Source of the DNA: Euphorbia lathyris
Lineage: Eukaryota; Streptophyta; Magnoliopsida; Malpighiales; Euphorbiaceae
Length of the DNA stretch: 64,000 nucleotides
Reading direction: 5' to 3'
NCBI RefSeq assembly: GCF_963576675.1
Contig: NC_088913.1
Coordinates: 82,769,001-82,833,000, forward strand
Under the pieces are notes generated by a model that was not told the origin of the DNA, made no database searches, and saw nothing but the letters and a program-made list of their open reading frames with translations. The stretch's first letter is position 1; each line of letters starts with the position of its first letter. Position numbers and translations under genes: made by a program. Positions 45,320 to 56,611 of this stretch are shown one piece after another.

Positions 45320-48052
45320 ATGGCTTCCGGCAAAAACAAAACCCCTAAAACTCAAACCACAGACAAACCCACTGACCACGCGGGTCCTTCGACGGAAATA
45401 GAAAGGAAAATGATCAAGGTACATTCAAAGGTCAACAATCTGTAGGTTTTAAAATGCCGATGGTTTTCTTCAAGTTTTGTATCGTCTGAGAAACCATTCT
45501 GTGAATGGATCGAGAAGAACAAGTGGAAAGGTCTTTTCTCTCTTTCAGGAACAACATATCCCAGGTTAGTACGGGAATTCTACTCGAATCTACGTGTTGA
45601 TGCAGATGACTGTGACTATTTGGAGACCACTGTTAAAGGTCAGAAAATCGTTGTAACCCCTGCCTATCTAGCCACATTGCTAGATTTACCAGACAAAGGA
45701 ATTCAATTTAGAACGACAAAGGAGAAAATACCAAAAGCCACAACTGAGAAGCTAAAGGGGTTCTGTAAACCCAAAGATCATAAGGGGGAAATACCCAGCA
45801 CCTGTATGGGTAAAGAACAAAAGATGGTCCACTTCATGCTGACCAACTTTATCTTCCCCAAACTCAGCTCAGTTTCATCCGCATCAAACTTCGAACAGTG
45901 CTTCATCTGGCACATGTTATCCTACACTCCGTTCAATCTTCCCGTCTTTCTAGTTGGAGCATTTCAACGAAGTGGTAAGAAACTCCGCTTGGGCTCACTC
46001 ATTACAAAAATTATACAGGACAAGCAAATAGAGATGGTGAATGAAACAAGCACATTGGGAAGTGAAATCACTGCAGTCCTACTGGATGGACTATTGTATA
46101 ATCAACCCTTGAAGGGATATGAAGGAGCTGGAGATGCTGAGGAAGATGAAGAAGCTGAGCAACAAGAAATTGAGCCTGAAGCCGAGCCTGCAAAAGATGT
46201 TGAGGCTCATGCTGAGTCACCTGAGACAGCTCAGCCTGAGAGAAGGAAGAAGAGGAAGGCTGTAGAAACCTGCTCCAAAGACATTCTTGCTGTCCCAAAG
46301 AAAGTAAGGCTTTCATCAAGAGAAAAAGCTAAAGCCGACAAGGCTAAGGAGCAAGCTGAGAAAAGAAAGAGGCAAGAAGAGCCTGAGGATGAGAACGAAG
46401 AAACTCCAGAAACCCCTTTAAAGAAAAATAAAAAGGGTAACTCCTTAAAGATAGTAGAAGCTGTCCCACTAGCCTCTACTGAACCTGAAGGTCATGGAAC
46501 TGACCAAGAAAAGGAAGCTGTGGAAAAGACTGAGCAACATGTTGAACACCAAGAAGTTAATACTGAGCAGGAAGAATGTCCCACTGTTGAAGAACCTCAG
46601 GATGATACTGAGCAGAGAAAGAAAGAAAGTAATGTCGTTGAGGGTCCTTTTGAGCAACCTGTAGAAGAGGAGACAGTTGCTACTGAGTCCTGTGAAGGTA
46701 TTCGAACTGACCATTCACCGCCAAGAGCTGAGACACGGCGAAGACTAAAAAAGAAAGCACAAAAGCAAATTGATCTCATGGACGACTTTCCCATTAATGA
46801 GCCTGAAACTGACCTCTCTATAATCCAGTTCCAGTACTTCTCAAATGAAACTGAGTCACCACCAGAAGATCCAGTGGAAAAACAAGCCTCTGTTACTCAG
46901 GATGAGGAACAAGCCAAAAACCCTACAGATCCAATCCAAGATGCTCAAGGTAGCACACTTCTTGTCTCCACTTCCCCACTTCAAGCTGAGCAGATTAACT
47001 TATCTAATCAAGTTCCACCCCCAACACAACATGTTGATGATTCAGCTCAAGAAACCCATCAAAGTCCAGGAACCAATCAAGGTACTCAATCTGGCAGAGA
47101 ACCAACTCCTCCACCACCATCAAACTCTGTACCAGCCTCTGAGTCCAATACTACTAAGTTTGCATACTTGAATGCTACTGAGTCTGGCCGACGTGTCATT
47201 GCTTCTGCTCAGTTCTTGCTTCAAGACTTCAATACTACTCAAGCTGATAGTCACAAATCCACTCAAGCTGAGCCCTCTCACCTGTCTGGTATTACTCAGC
47301 TTCTAAATGAACTTCGAGGGCTTAAGGATCTGGTTAGTGTTATCACTGCGGTTCAAACTCAGCAACCTAATCAAGAGCAAATCGCAAAACTGACTGAACT
47401 AGTGCTTACAATGGCCACCCATATGAATTCACTTGAAGGCAAAATTCACCAACTGTCAGAAGTCAATCCAGGGTATGTCACTTCCACTGAGCTTCAAAGC
47501 TACTTTGTTAAGCTAGCAGGGGAACTGACCACCTCTAAAGCAACTGCCAATCCTGAGTCTGTTACATCTGCTGAATTGCAAGCCTGTTTTACCAAATTGA
47601 ATGCTGAGCTGACCAAATTAAGTCCACCCGGCAATGCTGAGTTTGCCACCTCTGCCGAACTTCAAAAATGTTTCACCCAACTTCATACTGAGCTGACCAG
47701 TACACGTGATCTAGTATCCTCCTCTTCCCAATGTACTATTGACCAATTGAGTGAGGCAGTCAGACTTCTCAACATTGACCGAGCCCAAATGCATGTTGAT
47801 CCCATCTCCAACACTGAACTCATGAGCTTTTCACAAGCTATCATGAAGGCAATGCACATCAACAATGGCCAGCGCATGTTTTATGATTCTTCTCTACTCA
47901 AGCTGTTCCATCAAGCTTTTGGTCAGATCACAAGCTCCCTCACCTGCCTGAGCAAATCTCATGAATGCCTCCTCAGTATGATCAGCAGCTCTCTTAGGGT
48001 TCCTCGGCATATCCAAGATGATAGTGTGCCAGTCATTGATGGCTTGGGGTGA
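45320..48052 (+). pseudogene. Sirevirus envelope-like ORF, one internal stop
   Basis: Frame from ATG 45320 (ASGKNKTPKTQTTDK) to TGA 48050-48052, about 910 codons, with a TAG at 45443-45445. The part after the stop (WFSSSFVSSEKPFCEWIEKN, LVREFYSNLRV, VTPAYLATLLDLP) resembles the N-terminal domain of extra ORFs in plant LTR elements. It is followed by a long acidic Glu/Pro/Thr-rich region with basic clusters (ERRKKRKA), a coiled-coil-prone region with three repeats around TSAELQ.CF.KL, and a Gln/Ser-rich tail. An alternative frame overlapping the end (48018-48239: YSQYLSSAARNETFLYKPDD) may be the lost C-terminus after a frameshift. No convincing signal peptide or membrane segment is seen, so an envelope role is by position only. 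Confidence 0.75.
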
Positions 48053-48239
48053 AAGCACCAAAAGGCTCCAGCGCTACTCTCAGTATCTCTCCTCCGCAGC
48101 ACGGAATGAAACTTTCCTTTACAAACCCGATGATGGCAAAACGGGGGAGACAAGTAAAGGAGGAACTCAGCCTCAGCCTGCAGGTACTGCGTCTGGAAGC
48201 AAAGGAAAAGGCATTGCTCATGTTGATCCCTCAGCTTAA

Positions 48240-48660
48240 AGAAAGAAGAAGTAAAACTAGGTAGTCAGTGTCTAGAGACTTAGCTTCATATCCCGTCTCC
48301 TGTCTTTGAATACTTAGTTGTCTACTGTTTAGGTTAATATGTTTTTTGTTGTTGTTGTTTAAATTCAATATCACAAGTATCAGTCTTCTTCCTGATCTGA
48401 CTAATCAAGTTTGAACAAACGAATCAAAAAGGTTAAACACATTAACACTAAAAACTGAGAGACAACATCCTTCCAAAACAGAGTCAGTACACACAGATGT
48501 CTTAAGTCTAATCAAATTAGATCTTGGAAGGTTTAGAATAAATTAAGACAAAGTGTATGCAACCCTTACGGGGGGAGTCATATCAAAAATATCAATCATG
48601 GGGCAACTTATAACTGAGTTCCGTAATTATGTATTTTGCCAACATCAAAATGGGGGAGTT
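48240..48660 (+). other. Sirevirus 3' untranslated region with polypurine tract
   Basis: No ORF. It ends in AAAATGGGGGAG (48647-48658), the plus-strand priming tract, two bases before the 3' LTR. The preceding TTTGCCAACATC is part of the conserved Sirevirus block as I remember it. Confidence 0.85.
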
Positions 48661-50067
48661 TGTTGAAACACCTTTCCACAAGATTTTGATTTGACAAAAT
48701 CATCCATGATTAAGAGGCAATTAAATTTAGATGCTTTGATTTAATTGTACTAATATGTTTGTTAAATATTGAGTGCAAAAATATATAAAATAAAGACAGG
48801 ACAAAAGTCAGCACAAACGAAGCTGAGTAGAACGGAACTCAGCATGACAGAATAGAAGCTGAGTGGAGTTAAAATTCAGAAGCAAAACGAAGCTGACTAA
48901 AGTTGAAGACTTCTTCAGGAGCGGTTAAACAGAACGGAGCTGACCTTGAAGGAACTCAGCATGAACGTTGAACATTCGAAAAGAACAAACGAAGCTGAGT
49001 AACAGTTAGGACAGCATGAAGGATCCGTTCACTAAAAGACAAAGTCTGCCAATCTTCTGCACCAATAATTGGAACCTCGAAGACACCTAAAAGACTAATT
49101 CCAAGAGTCATGGGACGTTGGATTATTGGAAACAGACAACTGGCACAAACAAACAAACCAGACGCTAGAAGACAAACCTGATGCCTGAAGAAAACAGAGA
49201 AATGGAATGGAGGTGCAGTCTGAAGCTTTCCAGAAATTGTTCCCCAAAAGAGCCGTTTTGATGTTAACGGTTAGGACATTTCAAAACGATCAAATCTACA
49301 GATTTCCTTCTATAAAAGGACAATCAAAAAACTTGGATACGAACTGAAGCATCAAAAGAAAAATACAAGAGAGAAAGTTTCAAAAGCACTCAAATACAAA
49401 AAGGATCTTACACCAACTTTTCTATTCTATGTGTAAATGCTAGATTGATTTGTAATCATCTAAAGTGTTCTTTAGTTCAAAAGGAACAAGTGTGTGATCA
49501 ATAGGAATATTGAGAGTGTAAGGCTGAGTGCTTGGCTGTAAGCATTTCAGTGGTAGAGAAATCTAGGTGCTGGGTTGTAGCACTTAGTAGGAGTTGAGTA
49601 GACGAATAGAGGAAGGTACTCTTACATATTCAACTGCCTTGTAATCGGTTTGTGTTCTACCTTTAAAGAGCTCAGTATTGGATTCAAAAATCCCGGAGGA
49701 CTCTGGGGACTGGACATAGGCAGAGAGGCCGAACCAGGATAAGTGATACTGAGTAATCTCTAAACTCTCTCTTATAATTGCATGTGTTGTTTACTTTATT
49801 TACTCAGCATATAAATTGTCTAAGCTGATCTTGAGTAAGTAAGTGGTGCTGAGTTAGAAGCTGACCTCCAAGAGTGTAAATTCTCAACTCACAAGAAAAC
49901 AACTTTAGTCAACATCTGACTAAAGCTGTCTTCAAACATATCTCACCAAGCTGACCATAAGCTGAGTTAATAAACTCTCAAAATAACTTCCAGTCAGCTT
50001 AATTAAAACGCGAAAAAGTTAAAATAGTTCCTAACCCCCCCTTGGAACTAATTACCAGGGACCAACA
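48661..50067 (+). repeat. 3' LTR of the Sirevirus
   Basis: 1407 bp, the same length as the 5' LTR. About 20 substitutions counted by eye, mostly transitions, no indel seen: about 98.6 percent identity. Confidence 0.93.
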
Positions 50068-50072
50068 ATACC

Positions 50073-51710
50073 CCTGAAATAGTATGGGTAAAATGAGAGG
50101 AAATAGGATAATGGCAAACAAGCAAATAAGACCAAATGACAAAACACTAATTGCAGAGTGGCAAAACAGCAAATAACACTTGACATCGTTAATGATAGAA
50201 TCGCAGAAATTGGTCATGAAGTCAGCTCACACGACATATGGTCTGAGCGACACGTCGTGTGGCTACAACTCGAGGGACTTCATGTGTGGCATTTCTTTGG
50301 ACTGAGTTGAGAGCCAACAACATTATACCTCACACGGCGTGTTGTCTGAGTGGCGCGCCTCGTGAACTAATAAAAATAAGTAGAAACTTTTCAGCATTTC
50401 CACACGATGTGTGGGTAAAGTCACACGTCGTGTTTCTCTTACTCCGGACTCCTTTGAGTTCTCACAAGACGTGTTGATGTCTCCACACACCGCGTGCAGT
50501 GACGGAGCCAGGAATTTAAACTTCGAGGGGCTAAATTTAGCTGTGCGGTTGAGGGTAAATTTTCAAAGTCCAGCCCGCCAGGGCTGGGTAAAATTTTTTT
50601 AGCCTCCAACGCGTTAAAATTGTAAAAATGTTGTCATTTTTTTAGAAACTAGCTTTGAACTAATAGAAAATTAAATATATTTATTTTTTTAATAGAAACG
50701 ATATAATAAAAATGAATTAAAAAATGTTATCAAAATAAAGAGTTTATTTAAATTAATTAATAATAGTAACATGTTTTTATAATTATTTAAAAATAAAGTT
50801 AAAATAAATAAAAACTTTTAAAAAGAAAATGAGGTTGGAGGGCCTCCAATACATTAAAATTGTAAAAATGTTATCATTTTTTAGAAACTAGCTTTGAACT
50901 AATAGAAAATTAAACATGTTTACTTTTTTTAATGGAAACGACATAATAAAAATGAATTCAAAAATGTTATTAAAATAAAGAGTTTATTGGTAATAAATAA
51001 ATAAATAAACAAAGAGTTTATTTAAATTAATTAATAATGGTAATATGTTTTTAAAATTATTTAAAAATAAAGTTAAAATAAATAAAAACTTTTTAAAAGA
51101 AAATGAGGTTAGAAGGTCTTAAACATATGACCTCTCAAATAGGAGTATACATCCTTAACTATCTCATCTATCTTTAAACATTGAAACAATACTACATAAA
51201 ATCAATATATACCAATTTTAAGGGGGGAGGGGGGGCTACACGGGAAAAATCGATCCGTACTCAAGGGCGGAGCCGGTGGCCGGGGGGCTCCGGCCTCCCG
51301 AGCCCTGGGCTGGCTCCACCCCTGACCGCGTGAGCTCTATTTCAGGCTTCCCCTAGATCACTCGTGTTGATGTCCTCATCATCAACATATACCATTACAT
51401 TAATAGAAATTGACATCATGTATATTAGTTTCACGTCATAAATAGTTCTCGCAGACTTTCAAGCAAAACTTCAATTCACCGAGAAAAAGAAAAAAATAAA
51501 TTAGTGAGTAAAAGTTGGAGTTGGAGGATTATAGAAGGTATTTAATTTTATAGAGAATGAAGGAAGTTAGTCTTCATATAATAACTTCATTTTGTATTTT
51601 AATTAAATGGGACATGTCGAGTCCCATCAAAGATGACCCGCCTAAAATATATATGAATCGAGAGAAAATCTTTAGATCTTCATCCGCACCCCATGCCATG
51701 GAAATACCCC
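50073..51710. repeat. duplicated host unit, copy 2, split by a hAT element
   Basis: Same sequence as 37519-38326 in two blocks (50073-50496 and 51333-51710). It includes the CACACGACATATGG / CACGTCGTGTGG palindromes and ends GGAAATACCCC. With the Sirevirus and one ATACC removed, copies 1 and 2 would be direct tandem neighbours. Confidence 0.78.
50497..51324. mobile_element. non-autonomous hAT element with perfect 8-bp target duplication
   Basis: 828 bp flanked by ACCGCGTG at 50489-50496 and 51325-51332. Ends CAGTGACGGAGCCAGG and, on the other strand, CAGGGGTGGAGCCAGCC. The interior has a roughly 240-bp tandem duplication (from about 50601 and again from about 50841, CTCCAA then TTAAAATTGTAAAAATG). 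No ORF. It inserted into the second copy of the duplicated unit, so it is younger than that duplication or specific to this copy. Confidence 0.85.
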
Positions 51711-52142
51711 CGACATGGTTTTGTGGTTTGTATTGTCAAAACGTATGTGGTTTCTATTTTAGTTAATTTGGAAAATCCGACCTTATATATAAGTAATTTA
51801 CAAAATTGATTTTTTTATAATTTATCCGATTTTTCGATTCGAGGTTTATCAGACATCCTTTAAGTGAATCTTCTCCCGATTATCCCTTTATACGAATTCC
51901 TATAAATAAACAATATGTAAACTCTCTCTCTCATAACTCAACCATCATAACCTAAATTTTTTCAAACCAAAAACAAAGAATGCATCAAAATTGGATGGCT
52001 AAATTGCCTCGGAGAAAAGAAACATGTAAATAAAGTCCACTCATGATTTAATCACCCCTAGCTAGTTAATTTAATTAAGCTCAATTTGACTTAATCTGAT
52101 TTCCCTTTTTCACATATGGGTCAAGTCAACTCAATCTACTTG
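51711..52142. other. AT-rich intergenic DNA
   Basis: No gene or element edge seen between the duplicated unit and the Mutator-like element. Confidence 0.55.
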
Positions 52143-52151
52143 CATACAAAC

Positions 52152-52574
52152 GGATTTTGCCCCCAAATGGGGCTTAATATGGACTTTAAGTTCATTTAGG
52201 TACCCGGTTAAACATTATGCCCACTGTGGGGCTTGGTTAACCGGGTTCGAAACCGGAAGCTGGTCTTCCGGTTTCTATTATTATTATTATTTTTTTTAAA
52301 TTGAAAACAGAGAAACCGGAAGGGTCCCTTCCGGTTTCTATTTTTTAATTAAAAAAAATAGAAACCGGAAGGAACCCTTCCGGTTTCTATTTTTTTTAAT
52401 TAAAAAAAAGAGACTGGAAGGTACCCTTCCGGTCTCTAAAGTGTGTGGCAGAGTGTGGATTTGACCACACTCTACGTAGAGAGAAGGAATATATTCCTTC
52501 TCTCTTTTCTTCACTGCTCCCATCACGGGAGCAGTGGAAAAAAGACTAATTCACCCCAAATGCATGGGGTGAAT
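52152..52574. repeat. palindrome cascade in the left TIR
   Basis: At least seven palindromes in about 420 bp. Four consecutive hairpins with arms GAAACCGGAAG / CTTCCGGTTTC or variants (about 52246-52437), separated by T- and A-runs. Then GAGAAGGAATATATTCCTTC (about 52481-52500), a 25-bp palindrome of GGGAGCAGTG arms (52512-52536), and a 26-bp palindrome ATTCACCCC...GGGGTGAAT (52549-52574). The right TIR has the same order but three CCGGAAG hairpins. Confidence 0.85.
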
Positions 52575-53164
52575 ATAGATAAAAAAATTTCTTCCCTAAA
52601 CCCTTTCTTCCCTCTATTAAAACCCTTTATTTTCTTCATTCCCTTCTTCACTCTTCATTCCCTTACCCTTCTTCATTCTTCATTCCTTACCCTCTTTATT
52701 TTCTTCCTTCTTCAACCCTAATATTTCAAACAAAACTCTCTCTTAAATTCTTTCTTCTTTCCCTCATCCTTCAACCCTCATATTTCAAACAAAATCATCC
52801 AAAAAACCCTCTCTTAAACTCTTTCTTTCCCTCATCCTTCAACTCTCATATTTAAAAAAAAAAATCATCCATTATCTTTCACCCTAGTTGGAAGAGTTTC
52901 AACAAATTATAGGTATGTTTAAGCACTCTAATTTTTTTTATATGTAATTAGTATTAATACATTAGTTATTTTCTATGTATTGACTTTACCTTATTTTTTT
53001 TCCATTTTGGTGCATAATACAAGAAATCTACTAAATAAAAAAAGGTATGTAATTATTTATGTATTTCATATGTTAATGTTGGAAATTAAATGAAAAACCT
53101 ATAAATGTGTTAGAGAAATGTGTAAAAAAATTTATGTTTAATATTAGATATATATATGTTATAA

Positions 53165-53390
53165 ATATGTTAAATGTTTGAAATAGGTTAACAAATGTTT
53201 GAAATAGGTTAGAAATATGATAAATGTTTGAAATAGGTTATAAATGTTTGAAATAGGTTAGTAATATGATAAATGTTTGAAATAGGTTATAAATGTTTGA
53301 AATAGGTTAGTAATATGATAAATGTTTGAAATAGGTTATAAATATGTTAAATGTTTGAAATAGGTTAAAAAAGCATGAAATAGGTTAGAA
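53165..53390 (+). repeat. short tandem repeat in the left TIR
   Basis: ATGTTTGAAATAGGTTA recurs about nine times with short variable spacers (ATAA, GAAATATGATAA). The mirror array is at about 61820-61990. Confidence 0.8.
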
Positions 53391-54072
53391 AATGTAAGAA
53401 TTCTGATTAATGTTAAAATTATTTTAATTTTTTTTAAATGTTTGAAATAATTGTTTTTATTATTTTTTTATTGAGATAATATTTATCTACTATTTATAGA
53501 ACAAAAAATAAAGATACTATTTATTGATATAATATTTATCTACTTGTTAGAATTATGTTAATATGTTAAATGTTAGCAATTATGTTAATATGTTAAATGT
53601 TAGAAAGAGTAATACATTTCATGTTATGAATATTTTTTTTATATGTAATTAGTATTAATAAATTGGTTATTTTCTATATTTTACTTAATAATAATACTAT
53701 CTTAATTTTTTTTCCATGGTGGTGCATAATAGAAGAAATCATCTATAGAAAAAAAAAGGTATGTAATTATCTATTTATTTCAAGTGATATTAGATATGTA
53801 TGTTAGAAATATGTTAATATTGGAGATTAAAATAATTAAATGTAAATACTATAAATATGATATAATGTTAGAATTATATTATATGTTAGAAAATATTAGA
53901 AATGTCTGGAATATTGGAATTTGTTTAAATGGTAGAATTATGTTAAATTTTAGAAATGTTAGAAATATTAGTAATATGTTTGATGTTAGAAATAAGAGTA
54001 ATATGTTTGTTGTTAGAAATATTTTTTATAACATTTATGTAATTGTATAATATGTAGGATAACGTGGAATAA

Positions 54073-56611
54073 ATGGCCTACCAAAACAGACCTCGACAAT
54101 TAATAAATCCAGGACCGATAATTGATGATTTATTGACATAACAGAAAATACACCGTTCTCAAGGTGTTTGGTTGGAGGAGGTAATATTTTCATTTTGTCA
54201 ATAGTAATCAATTTTTCGACATTAATGTAAATTTTAGAAACACTCGAAGTGACTTTTTTGCATATGTGTTTGAAAAATATGTAGGCCGATTATAAAGCAC
54301 TGAAGCCTTCCAGAGCAGTGAAACCTGAACTTTTTGAAAATATAAATCCAAGAGTGTTGGAAAAGTTGCATATTGCAGGCTTTGGAACAATTATTGATAT
54401 GGGGCTTATTAATGTAGACCACGCATTGATAACGGCGTTAGTTGAAAGATGGAGGCCGGAAACACACACATTTCACCTTCCTGTTGGGGAAGCAACAATG
54501 ACATTGCAGGATGTGGAGGTCTTAACTGGACTTCGTGTGGACGGTGAACCCATCACATTTGGCAACATAGGAATTGACTGGTGTACGATATGCCACCAGT
54601 TATTAGGTGTTCGGCCAAGAAAGGGTGAGCATATAAGATGCACCTGAATACATAATCGATTGTCATGCTCGGGCATTGATACTGCGTATATGCGGTGGCT
54701 TTTTGTTTCCTACTAAGAGTGGCAATAAGGTGCAGTTGATGGTCCTACCTTTGTTGGAAGATTTCAATGTGGCAGGAACATATGCATGGGGTGCCGCAAT
54801 GTTAGCAAATTTGTATAGAGAAATGTGCAAAGCGACAAACCCTACGTGTAAGCAAATAGGGGGGTGTGCACAATTCTTACAATATTGGGCATACGAGAGA
54901 CTTGTACCAATTGCCCCTAGCAGTGGACTTGTTGTTGATATTGCTGGTGGAAAACCATATGCGATGAGGTAAAAAAGCATACACAATCTTATTGTTATTA
55001 TCTATGCTTAAAAATATTACTTTAACCTTATTATCCATTACTAAAATATTTGTAGGTGGAAATCAGTGGAGATTAATAACCCCAAAGATCCAACGCATAA
55101 GCTCAATTTCATTAGGGAGGCATTGGACTGTCAGAAAGAAGAGGAGGTAATTAATAGTTAATTAATGTTAGTCACAATTAATTAATGTTAGTCACAATTA
55201 GTAACTGACCCAATGTAATTAATATTTGACAGATGATATGGGAGCCATACAAAGAACTCATACCGGTTATGCATGCAATGTATCGACGAGGACAAAATAT
55301 GTGGCGTTCTGTAGTGCCACTTATATATGTGCATATTGTGGAACAACATCACCCGGAGAGATGCATGCGACAATTTGGGCTTGAGCAACACATTCCTAGA
55401 AAACCTAATGTTATTGACTCGCTCCATACTATTGATCTGCGTGGCCATAAAGATATGGTATGGTATGTTCGACATGCTCAATATCTTGCTGCATGGAATC
55501 AACATAGACATAGTTGGGTAGCAACAACACAAGCAGCAACGCAAAACTTGTGTATGCAATCACAGTACATGCAGTGGTACTTGACACGTACAAGAAGATG
55601 GATCTCTCCAAGAAGTGCCGGGAGGGAGGCATGTGTAAGTAACATAGCAACAATTTATATCTGATAGCTATTAATATTTAGTACGACGTTTAAAATATTT
55701 ATGTGTTGCAGGCGGATGGTGTTGAACGACTGTATCACATGCAACCCGAGGAAGGTGCATGGCAAAGCGTGAGAGATATCGCTGGCAGTGTGCTCGGAGG
55801 CATTGATCATAATGAACGAACGACTAATACGTATCCCATTCAAATTGCTCCAACTCCACCGTCAATACCATATATTCAAGAGCCGCCCGTGGAAACGAGA
55901 AGGAGGAGAAGGACACTAGCATCCCGTCGAGATGAAATTGAACATCCTCCTCCTCCACAAGGCCAAAATCAAATTCCTCCTCCATTAATGAACTTTAATA
56001 TATTTCCACAATACTATCCACAACAGAATGAGGAGGTTTTCCCACAGTATGGTTCACAACCAGCACAGTTAAATATGTCGTCATCTTTTTGCTTTGATGC
56101 ATCCTCTATACCTGAAGCATCACACCAACAACAACAACAACATACCATGACCACCGCAGAATTGATGTCAGGTTTCCAGACCGGTGAACCATCTGGTAGT
56201 GCATTCACTCTACAAGTAACAATGTTGCCCTCGTTTGGAGTACAAAACTATGATTCAAGTGGTGCAACAATGTTTCAGTATAATCCTAATCTGCCGGAAA
56301 CAAATATGAACATGGTGCACCAAAACCAATGGTATGAACAAGGTGGATCATCAAATACGGTGACCCGTACTTTATTTCACGATGTTTGGGTTGATCCTTC
56401 GCCTACATCTATGGTTCCACAACCCAGTGTGAGTGAAGTTGGGTTTGTAGAAGATCCACCGCTCATGACGGATGTGGGTGAAAACCCCTCTATAGACTTG
56501 AACATGCCATTTGGTGAATGGGAAGAAGTTGTTGAAGAAGATAGACGACCCATTAAGCATACGACATGTTATACAGGGGGGCATGTATTCGATAGATTTG
56601 GTAGACGATGA
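54073..56611 (+). pseudogene. MAIN-like plant mobile domain (PMD) gene, damaged
   Basis: Exons 54073-54180, 54285-54968, 55056-55146, 55233-55634, 55712-56611, with GT-AG introns in phase. Exon 2 carries the PMD start (LEKLHIAGFG, ALVERWRPETHTFHLPVGEA, TLQDVEVLTGLRVDG), then GGFLFPTKSGNKVQLMVLP; exon 4 has RFGLEQHIP-type sequence typical of MAIN/MAIL proteins. Exon 5 is a Pro/Gln-rich tail with an acidic end. Host MAIN-family proteins act in the nucleus with PP7-like phosphatase in silencing and meristem maintenance. Damage: TAA at 54139-54141 in exon 1; a frame change between about 54625 and 54665, where the usual middle PMD segment is missing, so probably an internal deletion. Exons 3-5 are intact. 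Confidence 0.83.

Larger units (their letters stand above)
38327..50067 (+). mobile_element. Sirevirus-like Ty1/copia retrotransposon with envelope-like ORF
   Basis: 11,741 bp: LTR 38327-39733, iMet primer site, gag, pol, envelope-like ORF, purine tract, LTR 48661-50067. A 5-bp target duplication ATACC lies at 38322-38326 and 50068-50072. Large gag with several zinc knuckles, copia-order pol (integrase before reverse transcriptase), a long extra ORF after pol, and the conserved CATCAAAATGGGGGAG before the 3' LTR are hallmarks of Sireviruses (Maximus lineage). The LTRs are the same length and differ at about 20 positions by eye. The copy is young but not intact: a stop between gag and pol, a stop in the envelope-like ORF, and an altered protease motif. 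Confidence 0.92.
52152..53895 (+). repeat. left long TIR of the MULE
   Basis: Matches 62944-61330 in inverse orientation with few changes. It starts with a run of palindromes (see 52152-52574), followed by a CT-rich leader-like stretch (52580-52900), possible splice donors (TAGGTATGTTTAAG at about 52910; AAAGGTATGTAATTA twice), and an AATAGGTTA-type tandem repeat at 53165-53390. The outer part probably holds the promoter for the mobile domain gene. Inner boundary approximate. Confidence 0.85.

Noticed and set aside
48018..48264. Separate small gene after the envelope-like ORF
   Set aside because: More likely the shifted C-terminus of the same ORF; no independent start context or family match.
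52338..52721. Open frames inside the left TIR (and their mirror at 62451-62901)
   Set aside because: They arise from palindromes and low-complexity repeats, read on both strands, with no protein motif.
53165..53390. Possible CRISPR-like repeat array
   Set aside because: Repeats are adjacent with variable AT spacers, mirrored in the other TIR, and this is plant nuclear DNA.
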